DNA of 9,012 nt, from contig CAIVBX010000281.1 of NCBI GenBank assembly GCA_903904275.1, positions 1 to 9,012 of the forward strand, written 5' to 3'. Positions 1 through 5,531 of this stretch are shown one piece after another. Origin of the DNA: an uncultured Pseudomonadota bacterium (GTDB taxonomy: Bacteria > Pseudomonadota > Gammaproteobacteria > Methylococcales > Methylomonadaceae). Position 1 is the stretch's first letter, and every line of letters begins with the position of its first letter. Under the pieces are notes generated by a model. The model worked only from the letters and a program-made list of their open reading frames with translations, was not told the origin of the DNA and did not search any database. Position numbers and translations under genes: made by a program.

Positions 1-96
1 GTATTCATGGCTCTCCTTGTCGCCGGCACGCGTGATCTGGATGGATGAGCCGATGGAGACGTTCTCGCCGTGATTGCTTTTGATGACTGAGGCCTC
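1..96 (-). pseudogene. Partial GreA-like C-terminal domain fragment, probably foreign to this contig
   Basis: Read on the minus strand, this stretch is an open frame with no stop, running off the window edge. It contains ASVIK, then ENVSIGSSIQI, then AGDKESHEY. This resembles the start of the GreA C-terminal domain, where a 'A-x-VI' strand is followed by 'V-x-x-G-S-x-V-x-V' and a short acidic turn before 'Y-x-IVG'. GreA is a cytoplasmic factor that rescues backtracked RNA polymerase. The fragment is about 56% GC by hand count, clearly above the neighbouring genes. It stops where fabA homology begins (about 94-99), pointing to a chimeric join or rearrangement rather than an intact neighbour. 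The family call rests on about 30 residues, so it is tentative. Confidence 0.4.
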
Positions 97-531
97 CTTC
101 CTTTGCCGAATATGTTAATGATAGATAGAATCACGCATATTTCTGACGAAGGTGGCAATTACGGCAAAGGCGAGATTATTGCTGAACTCGACATTACACC
201 TGATTTATGGTTTTTTGATTGCCATTTTCAAGGTGATCCTGTGATGCCAGGATGTTTAGGACTTGATGCGATGTGGCAACTCGTTGGCTTTTATTTATGC
301 TGGATGGGGGGACCTGGGAAAGGTCGGGCTTTAGGTGTCGGTGAAGTAAAATTCACAGGGCAAGTTTTACCGACAGCTAAAAAAGTCACTTATCGGGTGA
401 ACTTGAAGCGTGTGATTATGCGTAAATTGGTGATGGGGATTGCAGACGCGACAATGGAAGTTGACGGAAAAGTCATTTATGAAGCCACCGATTTGCGCGT
501 GGGCTTATTTACTTCGACAGAAAATTTTTAA
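97..531 (+). CDS. fabA: 3-hydroxydecanoyl-ACP dehydratase/isomerase FabA, 5'-truncated
   Basis: FabA dehydrates 3-hydroxydecanoyl-ACP and isomerises the trans-2 product to cis-3-decenoyl-ACP, the committed step of anaerobic unsaturated fatty acid synthesis in the cytoplasm. The protein is almost collinear with E. coli FabA (172 aa): PNMLMIDR, then LDITPDLWFFDCHF, then GDPVMPGCLGLDAMWQ. Counting from the TTG at 103, the catalytic His is residue 41 and the Asp residue 55 (His70/Asp84 in E. coli numbering). Homology begins at the Leu codon 97-99, equivalent to E. coli residue 29; an in-frame TGA lies at 88-90. The first ~28 residues, the true start and its ribosome binding site are missing. The TTG at 103 falls inside the conserved LPLPNM motif and has no Shine-Dalgarno, so it is not a credible start. 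The loss coincides with the join to the GC-rich fragment at 1-96. It is probably intact in the real genome if that join is an assembly artefact. fabB follows 12 bp downstream. Confidence 0.93.
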   Translation, partial: LPLPNMLMIDRITHISDEGGNYGKGEIIAELDITPDLWFFDCHFQGDPVMPGCLGLDAMWQLVGFYLCWMGGPGKGRALGVGEVKFTGQVLPTAKKVTYRVNLKRVIMRKLVMGIADATMEVDGKVIYEATDLRVGLFTSTENF

Positions 532-534
532 GGG
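530..534 (+). promoter_or_regulatory. Ribosome binding site of fabB
   Basis: AAGGG overlaps the fabA stop codon and lies 9 bases upstream of the fabB ATG at 544. It fixes the fabB start and links translation of the two genes. Confidence 0.6.
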
Positions 535-543
535 TAAAAAACA

Positions 544-1764
544 ATGAAGCGCGTGGTAGTTACTGGTTTAGGCATTGTCTCTAGCATCGGAAATAATCAA
601 CAAGAAGTCGTTGAGTCTTTGAAAAACGGGCGTTCTGGTATCGTTTTTTCTGAAACGTACAAAGAAATGGGCTTGCGTAGTCAAGTCGAAGGTTCAATTA
701 AAATCGAATTAGACGATTTAATCGACCGCAAAATTCGTCGTTTTATGGGCGATGGTGCGGCATTCAATTACGTTGCAATGCAACAAGCTATCGACGATTC
801 AGGTTTAGAAGAAAGTGAAATTTCAAATTTTCGCACTGGTTTAGTCATGGGTTCAGGCGGTCCTTCGACAGCAAATGTCGTTGAAGCTGCTGATATTTTG
901 CGTAGCAAAGGCGTAAAACAAGTAGGACCTTATCGTGTGCCTCGTTCGATGTCGAGTACAAATACAGCCTGTTTAGCAACGCCGTTTAAAATCAAAGGCG
1001 TGAATTATTCGATTACGTCAGCGTGTGCAACCAGCGCACATTGCATTGGTCACGCAATGGAGCTAATCCAAATGGGCAAACAAGACGTGGTGTTTGCAGG
1101 TGGTGGAGAAGAAGTCCATTGGACAATGTCCGTGTTATTCGATGCGATGGGCGCAATGTCTTCAAAATACAATGACACGCCAACAACCGCGTCACGTCCT
1201 TACGATGAAAGCCGCGACGGTTTTGTGATTTCAGGCGGGGGCGGTGTTTTAGTCATTGAAGAACTTGAACATGCCAAAGCACGCGGCGCAAAAATTTATG
1301 CTGAACTCGTTGGTTATGGCGCGACTTCGGACGGTTATGATATGGTTCAACCTTCGGGTGAAGGCGCAGTGCGTTGTATGCAACAAGCAATGGCGACCAT
1401 TGACGGTAAAATTGATTATGTCAACGCTCATGGGACAAGTACGCCCGTTGGTGATACCAGAGAATTGGAAGCCTTGCGTGCTGTGTTCGGTGGTGAAAAT
1501 GTGCCTTGGGTGAGTTCAACTAAATCACTTACAGGTCATGCGTTAGGTGCAGCAGGCGTGAATGAGGCGATTTATTCATTGCTCATGATGCAAAACAACT
1601 TCTTGAGCGCATCAGCTAACATCACCAATTTAGATGCAGGCGCGGCAGGTATTCCAATTGTTCGTGAACGCCAAGACAATGTCACTCTAAACACAATTAT
1701 GTCGAACAGTTTTGGTTTTGGCGGCACGAATGCAACGCTGATTTTCCAACGTTACAACGGTTAA
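544..1764 (+). CDS. fabB: Beta-ketoacyl-ACP synthase I (FabB)
   Basis: FabB condenses malonyl-ACP with acyl-ACP and is needed to elongate the cis-3-decenoyl-ACP made by FabA, so the pair commits carbon to unsaturated fatty acids. At 406 aa it has the normal length of the family. The thiolase-fold catalytic triad is complete: Cys161 in TSACATSAHCIGH, His296 in YVNAHGTSTPVGD and His332 in KSLTGHALGAAG, with Lys327 beside it (Cys163, His298, Lys328 and His333 in E. coli). The C-terminal glycine-rich SNSFGFGGTNATL is present. The N-terminus MKRVVVTGLGIVSSIG matches the usual start, supporting ATG 544. fabA lies 12 bp upstream, giving the fabAB arrangement common in gammaproteobacteria. A strong terminator follows. 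Confidence 0.97.
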   Translation: MKRVVVTGLGIVSSIGNNQQEVVESLKNGRSGIVFSETYKEMGLRSQVEGSIKIELDDLIDRKIRRFMGDGAAFNYVAMQQAIDDSGLEESEISNFRTGLVMGSGGPSTANVVEAADILRSKGVKQVGPYRVPRSMSSTNTACLATPFKIKGVNYSITSACATSAHCIGHAMELIQMGKQDVVFAGGGEEVHWTMSVLFDAMGAMSSKYNDTPTTASRPYDESRDGFVISGGGGVLVIEELEHAKARGAKIYAELVGYGATSDGYDMVQPSGEGAVRCMQQAMATIDGKIDYVNAHGTSTPVGDTRELEALRAVFGGENVPWVSSTKSLTGHALGAAGVNEAIYSLLMMQNNFLSASANITNLDAGAAGIPIVRERQDNVTLNTIMSNSFGFGGTNATLIFQRYNG

Positions 1765-1787
1765 TTTTTTCTTTTTCAAGTCAAAAC

Positions 1788-1826
1788 AAAAGGTTCAAGA
1801 TTTTTTGTCTTGAACCTTTTCCTTTT
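1788..1826 (+). terminator. Rho-independent terminator after fabAB
   Basis: The left arm AAAAGGTTCAAGA (1788-1800) pairs perfectly with TCTTGAACCTTTT (1808-1820) around a 7-base loop, a 13-bp stem. It is followed by CC and six T residues (1821-1828). The A-rich left flank also allows termination from the other strand, but no minus-strand gene ends here. It closes the fabAB unit before ttcA. Confidence 0.88.
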
Positions 1827-1844
1827 TTACTTCGCTTTCTTTTT

Positions 1845-2690
1845 ATGTCTGAAAATTCCGATTTAAACCAAAAAACACGTTACCAATTCAACAAATTACA
1901 AAAACGTTTGCGTCACAGTGTCGGTGATGCGATTGCTGATTTCAATATGATTGAAGATGGCGACAAAATTATGGTGTGTTTATCGGGTGGCAAAGATTCC
2001 TACACAATGCTTGATATTTTGCTCAATTTGCAAAAAACCGCGCCTGTGAAATTTGAATTGATTGCGGTGAATTTAGACCAAAAACAACCTGGTTTTCCTG
2101 ATGAAGTTTTACCTCGTTATTTAGAATCCATTGGCGTGCCGTATCACATCATCGAAAAAGACACTTACAGCGTGGTTAAGCGCGTAATTCCAGAAGGTCA
2201 AACAACGTGCGGTTTATGTTCGCGTTTGCGACGCGGTACGCTTTATGGTTATGCCGAAGCGAATGGAATTACCAAAATTGCGCTTGGTCATCATCGTGAC
2301 GATATTTTAGAAACGTTCTTTTTGAACATTTTTTACGGTGGAAAACTCAAAGCGATGCCGCCTAAATTACTTAGCGACGACAAAAAAAATATCATTATTC
2401 GTCCGCTAGCGTATGTTCGAGAAAAAGAAATTGAACGTTTTGCGACATTTAAAAATTTCCCAATTATTCCGTGCAATTTGTGCGGTTCGCAGGAAAATTT
2501 ACAACGCAAAGCCATGAAAGAAATGCTCAAAACGTGGGACAAACAATTTCCTGGACGTTTGGAAACGATTTTTACTAGCTTGCAAAATGTCGCGCCGTCG
2601 CAATTAGCAGACCGAAACTTGTTTGATTTTGTGAATTTATTGCGTGAACCGAATGCGGTTGCTGATAACGATTTTGATTTGTTAGCGTAA
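1845..2690 (+). CDS. ttcA: tRNA 2-thiocytidine(32) synthetase TtcA
   Basis: TtcA is the ATP-dependent enzyme that thiolates cytidine 32 of certain tRNAs, using a [4Fe-4S] cluster. The 281-aa protein has the PP-loop SGGKDS at residues 47-52 and the cluster cysteines Cys122 and Cys125 (TTCGLCSRLRRG) and Cys210 (IIPCNLCGSQ). The signature stretches NLDQKQPGFP, ALGHHRDDIL, FYGGKLKAMPPKLLSDD and IRPLAYVREKEI are present. Alignment to E. coli TtcA is nearly gap-free up to the second cysteine, which supports ATG 1845. E. coli TtcA (311 aa) has a longer C-terminal tail; here the protein ends soon after the conserved NLFDF. No Shine-Dalgarno is visible in the pyrimidine-rich leader, and the gene starts 18 bases after the T-tract of the preceding terminator. 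I could not identify its promoter. Confidence 0.97.
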   Translation: MSENSDLNQKTRYQFNKLQKRLRHSVGDAIADFNMIEDGDKIMVCLSGGKDSYTMLDILLNLQKTAPVKFELIAVNLDQKQPGFPDEVLPRYLESIGVPYHIIEKDTYSVVKRVIPEGQTTCGLCSRLRRGTLYGYAEANGITKIALGHHRDDILETFFLNIFYGGKLKAMPPKLLSDDKKNIIIRPLAYVREKEIERFATFKNFPIIPCNLCGSQENLQRKAMKEMLKTWDKQFPGRLETIFTSLQNVAPSQLADRNLFDFVNLLREPNAVADNDFDLLA

Positions 2691-2693
2691 TAA

Positions 2694-3206
2694 CAACTTC
2701 CAGAAGAAATAAATTGGCTTAAAGAACTAACTTATATCAGAACCAGTTTTTGCAAAAATTTACACGCAAAGTGTTACATGAACGAAGAACTTTGCATCAT
2801 AACAAGTCTCAATCTTTATGAATTTAGTCAAATAAATAATAATGAAATGGGCGTTTTAATTCGTCGTAGCGATGATGTTGAACTTTATCAAGATGCTTAC
2901 GAAGAAGCACAACGAATTATTCGGATAAGTGAAGAAGTGCGTATTTCATTGGAGCGTGTTGATGTTGAAACCGAACAAAAAACGAAAACAAATGGTTCAA
3001 CAGAAAAATTGACTTCATCCAAATTAGCAAAAGAATTAGGACTCAAAACAGATGAGTTAATGGAAAAAATGGTTAGCTTTGGATATTTAGAACTTCGTGA
3101 AAACAAACATTATCTAACGGCTAAAGGAAAAGAAGCTGGTGGCGAATTTCGCACAGGACAAAAATTTGGCTCTTACTTTCTTTGGAATACAGATTTTAAA
3201 TTTTAG
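2694..3206 (+). pseudogene. 3' remnant of a phospholipase D-family protein with C-terminal HTH-like domain
   Basis: From the first possible ATG (2778) a 142-aa protein can be read, but the same frame is open back to 2694, and those codons continue the homology: FCKNLHAKCY precedes MNEELCIITSLNLYEFS. Together they form the second half of an HKD site (H-x-K, then S-x-N in TSLNLYEFS), followed by NNNEMGVLI, as in bacterial PLD-family proteins of the 'NLHAKCY-NE' type. The ATG therefore lies inside the active-site motif. No ATG, GTG or TTG lies in frame before the TAA at 2691-2693, four bases past the ttcA stop. The N-terminal half, including the first strand of the PLD fold, is gone. After an Arg/Glu-rich linker, residues ~76-142 look like a small helix-turn-helix domain (SSKLAKELGLKTDELMEKMVSFGYL, split here as SSKLAKELGLK and TDELMEKMVSFGYL) plus FGSYFLW. 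This domain tail is known from DNA-processing and phage-linked proteins. It is most likely a decayed insert, though translation from 2778 cannot be excluded. Confidence 0.72.
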
Positions 3207-3229
3207 ATTAGAAATGAAAATTACATAAT

Positions 3230-3237
3230 AGAGGTGA
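3230..3237 (+). promoter_or_regulatory. Strong ribosome binding site of hypB
   Basis: AGAGGTGA lies 5 bases before ATG 3243. It is the best Shine-Dalgarno in the window and sets the hypB start, so that the protein begins with the metal-binding MCGICGC motif. A nearby CATAAT (3224-3229) overlaps the leader too closely to be the gene's promoter. Confidence 0.75.
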
Positions 3238-3242
3238 TTTAA

Positions 3243-4010
3243 ATGTGTGGAATTTGTGGTTGCAGTAATCTAACGGGGAAATTTAGTCCGCTTTCGTCAA
3301 AAGTAGATTTATTAACGTCGCATCATCATTCACATGAACAACATACGCCTGCTGAAAATGCGCGTTTGGTTCAAGTTGAATTAGATTTATTAAATAAAAA
3401 TAACACTTATGCCACCGAAAATCGGTCGTATTTTGAAAAAAATAACATTTTTGTTTTGAATTTAGTGTCTAGTCCTGGAGCTGGCAAAACGACATTATTA
3501 GTTGAAACAATTAAAGCATTAAAAGATAAATTCCCGATTGCCGTAATTGAAGGCGACCAACAAACGGAAAATGATGCAAATAGAATTCGTGCCACGGGTG
3601 CAAAAGCATTGCAGATTAACACGGGGCGAATGTGCCATTTAGACGCGCATGGAATTGGACAAGCAGTTCAAAATTTAGGTGTGCAAGCCAATAGCTTTTT
3701 GGCAATTGAGAATGTCGGAAATCTAGTTTGTCCGTCATCGTTTGATTTGGGCGAAGCACACAAAGTTGTTGTGCTTTCAGTGACAGAAGGCGAAGATAAA
3801 CCGTTGAAATACCCCGATATGTTTCACGCAGCAGATTTGATGATTATCACTAAAATTGATTTGTTGCCGTATGTTGATTTTGATGTTGAACGCTGTGAAG
3901 AATTTGCGCGAAAAGTGAACCCGAAAATTAAAATCTTGAAATTATCCACAACGAAAGGTAACAATTTTTCGTCGTGGACAGATTGGCTAGAATCAAAAAT
4001 TAAACCGTAA
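3243..4010 (+). CDS. hypB: Hydrogenase nickel incorporation GTPase HypB
   Basis: HypB is a cytoplasmic SIMIBI-class GTPase that, with HypA and SlyD, delivers Ni2+ to the large subunit of [NiFe]-hydrogenases. The 255-aa protein opens with MCGICGC, the CxxCGC high-affinity nickel site. A modest histidine cluster follows (His27-29, 31 and 34, nickel storage). The G domain has the P-loop SSPGAGKTT (76-84), the GDQQTENDANRI switch region (104-115) and TKID (203-206, base recognition). The second metal site is complete: Cys131-His132 and Cys163, equivalent to E. coli Cys166/His167/Cys198. It is shorter than E. coli HypB (290 aa) because the N-terminal linker is smaller. hypA, hypCDEF and hydrogenase structural genes are not in the window. 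Its 3' end overlaps fdsD by 11 bp in a convergent arrangement. The link to the formate dehydrogenase operon next door is by position only, since Fds needs Mo/W and no nickel. Confidence 0.96.
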   Translation: MCGICGCSNLTGKFSPLSSKVDLLTSHHHSHEQHTPAENARLVQVELDLLNKNNTYATENRSYFEKNNIFVLNLVSSPGAGKTTLLVETIKALKDKFPIAVIEGDQQTENDANRIRATGAKALQINTGRMCHLDAHGIGQAVQNLGVQANSFLAIENVGNLVCPSSFDLGEAHKVVVLSVTEGEDKPLKYPDMFHAADLMIITKIDLLPYVDFDVERCEEFARKVNPKIKILKLSTTKGNNFSSWTDWLESKIKP

Positions 4011-4221
4011 TTTGTGAAACCGCTGTTTTTGCTAACGGGGACAAACCTTCTCCGTTATGATTTTTAACATGGTCAACAATCGCCTCACGCATTCGTAATT
4101 CCCACGAACGCGAAATGTGATTTTTAACACCTTGTGCCGCAACGGTTTTATCTGGGTCAGCATCAAAAAAATTGCTGATGTCATTTGCCATTTTGACTAA
4201 TTTTTCAATCTTTGAACTCAT
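4000..4221 (-). CDS. fdsD: Formate dehydrogenase delta subunit FdsD
   Basis: FdsD is a small cytoplasmic subunit of NAD-dependent formate dehydrogenases, reported to be needed for assembly or stability of the enzyme. The 73-aa protein matches the family layout: a LVKMANDISNFFDADPD helix near the N-terminus, an HISRSWELRMREAIVDHV segment in the middle and a short GLSPLAKTAV tail. No cofactor-binding residues are seen, as expected. The start at 4221 is supported by a GGGAG Shine-Dalgarno 7 bases upstream. It is the last gene of the fds operon, 15 bp after the cytochrome gene. The usual order places fdsD directly after fdsC/fdhD; here the cytochrome gene is inserted between them. Its stop codon lies inside the end of hypB on the other strand, and I see no separate terminator hairpin. 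Confidence 0.9.
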   Translation of the reverse strand: MSSKIEKLVKMANDISNFFDADPDKTVAAQGVKNHISRSWELRMREAIVDHVKNHNGEGLSPLAKTAVSQITV

Positions 4222-4228
4222 TTTTATT

Positions 4229-4233
4229 CTCCC
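4229..4233 (-). promoter_or_regulatory. Ribosome binding site of fdsD
   Basis: The minus-strand sequence GGGAG lies 7 bases before the fdsD ATG, in the 15-bp gap after the cytochrome gene. It confirms the short fdsD reading frame as a real gene. Confidence 0.65.
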
Positions 4234-4236
4234 GTT

Positions 4237-4698
4237 TTATTGCAACGCTGAATGGGTGAAAACATAATCATTTTTCTGTTCTGCTGCCGTATGACAAGCA
4301 AAACATTCTTTGGATTTAGTTTCATCAAACATGACTAAATTTCCTTCTTGCCATTTTCCAAACCCCCAGCCGCCTGTTGTTGCGTATTTTTTAGAATCTT
4401 TGACCATCGCTTCGGCTGCTTCAAATTCATCAGGAACAATCGCGGCTGCCCAATTTTTATGAATGGATTCTTTCCATTTCACTTTCGCTAAAATACTGCC
4501 TTCTGCCCACGCATTGAATTTACCCGCGCGTGCAGATTCAATTGCGGTATCGTTACCTAAAATGGCTCTCAATGTGTGTTTATCTGTGCGATGAGAAACT
4601 GAAAGCAATCTCCAATTTTTGTAATCACCAACAGGTTGTTCAGCCACTGCGCCAAACGATAAACCGATTAAAACGGTAGCTAAAATTATTTTTTTCAT
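4237..4698 (-). CDS. Exported cytochrome P460-family c-type haem protein
   Basis: The 153-aa protein starts with a Sec-type signal peptide: MKK, a hydrophobic stretch to about residue 16, then AVA-E as a likely cleavage site after residue 19. The mature part has the cytochrome P460/c'-beta-like layout: GDYKNWRLLSVSHRTD, LRAILGND, a WAEGSILAKVKWKES strand pair, GGWGFGKW and, near the C-terminus, one haem-binding motif CFACH (Cys132, Cys135, His136). Members bind or oxidise small nitrogen species (hydroxylamine, NO) or act as electron carriers in the periplasm; which applies here is unknown. Several lysines (72, 74, 76) lie where the cross-linking lysine of P460 might be, but I cannot assign it. 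ATG 4698 is chosen over the upstream ATG at 4734: it gives a clean signal peptide, forms an ATGA overlap with the fdhD stop, and has AAAGG 8 bases upstream. It sits inside the formate dehydrogenase operon. Confidence 0.85.
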   Translation of the reverse strand: MKKIILATVLIGLSFGAVAEQPVGDYKNWRLLSVSHRTDKHTLRAILGNDTAIESARAGKFNAWAEGSILAKVKWKESIHKNWAAAIVPDEFEAAEAMVKDSKKYATTGGWGFGKWQEGNLVMFDETKSKECFACHTAAEQKNDYVFTHSALQ

Positions 4699-5531
4699 TT
4701 TATAAACCTTTGAGTATGACTGTAAATCACGCAAGAATTATCTCGCGCAAACCCTATTAACGTTAAACCTGATTCTTGTGCCAATCGAATAGCTAACGCG
4801 GTTGGAGCTGAAATTGCGACTAAAATTGTCACACCTACAGCGGTGGCTTTTTGCACCATTTCATAACTCGCACGGCTCGTCGTAATCATAAAACCTGCAC
4901 TGAAATCTGTGTTACGTTTTAGCAATGAACCAATCAACTTATCCAGCGCATTATGCCGCCCCACATCTTCGCGTAATTCGACAATGCCTTTTTCAGGTTC
5001 AACCCACGTCACAGCATGAATTGCCCCTGTAATTTGATTGAGTTTTTGATGTTGAGAAAGATTTTGCAGTGCGGTTGTTAATTGCGTTGCCGTAATTTTC
5101 AAATCACCTGACACAGAACGTGGTGGTTTAATCGCTTGTTTTAACGTTGTCGCACCGCATAAACCACAACCTGTGCGACCTGTTAAATTACGTCCTTTAT
5201 CAGTAAGACATTGAAAACGTGCTTCGGGAATTTTGATTTGAACTTCGATACCGTTTGAACGCTGATAAACTTTTGCCGATTCCAATTCTGATGCATGAGC
5301 AATAATGCCTTCAGTTAAACTAAAACCGAGTGCAAAATCTTCTAAATTCGTTGGGGTCGCCAGCATAACGACGTGGGACACGCCGTTATACATCAGAACA
5401 ACAGGCGCTTCTTCTGCAACAAAATCATCAACTATCGAATGCTCATCATTTTTGAAACGCTCAACCGAAACGGACTGGTAACTCGACCAGCCCATTTCTA
5501 AAATCGACGCTAGAAATTCATCGTTAGACAT
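4695..5531 (-). CDS. fdhD: Formate dehydrogenase accessory sulfurtransferase FdhD/FdsC
   Basis: FdhD moves sulfur from the cysteine desulfurase IscS to the bis-molybdopterin guanine dinucleotide cofactor, a step required for formate dehydrogenase activity. At 278 aa it matches E. coli FdhD (277 aa). The catalytic loop GRTGCGLCG holds Cys122 and Cys125 (E. coli Cys121/Cys124). Other family segments are VVLMYNGVSHVVMLATP, EDFALGFSLTEGII, EDVGRHNALDKL, SRASYEMVQKA and a C-terminal YSHTQR (YTHPQR in E. coli). In fds operons this gene is called fdsC. The start overlaps the fdsA stop by 8 bp, and no good Shine-Dalgarno is seen, implying translational coupling. The stop overlaps the cytochrome start by 4 bp (ATGA). 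Confidence 0.96.
   Translation of the reverse strand: MSNDEFLASILEMGWSSYQSVSVERFKNDEHSIVDDFVAEEAPVVLMYNGVSHVVMLATPTNLEDFALGFSLTEGIIAHASELESAKVYQRSNGIEVQIKIPEARFQCLTDKGRNLTGRTGCGLCGATTLKQAIKPPRSVSGDLKITATQLTTALQNLSQHQKLNQITGAIHAVTWVEPEKGIVELREDVGRHNALDKLIGSLLKRNTDFSAGFMITTSRASYEMVQKATAVGVTILVAISAPTALAIRLAQESGLTLIGFARDNSCVIYSHTQRFIK
4707..4711 (-). promoter_or_regulatory. Ribosome binding site of the cytochrome gene
   Basis: The minus-strand sequence AAAGG lies inside the end of fdhD, 8 bases before ATG 4698. It decides for this start over the upstream in-frame ATG. Confidence 0.6.

Noticed and set aside
103..105. TTG as the real start codon of fabA
   Set aside because: It lies inside the conserved LPLPNM motif, homology continues at least two codons upstream, and no Shine-Dalgarno precedes it. 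The gene is truncated at a junction instead.
3201..3229. Sigma-70 promoter for hypB (CATAAT at 3224-3229)
   Set aside because: Transcription would begin almost on the Shine-Dalgarno, and no convincing -35 element lies 16-18 bases upstream.
4699..4734. Upstream ATG (4734) as the start of the cytochrome gene
   Set aside because: The added 12 residues would place polar residues before the signal peptide and increase the overlap with fdhD. ATG 4698 has a Shine-Dalgarno, the ATGA overlap and a clean signal peptide.
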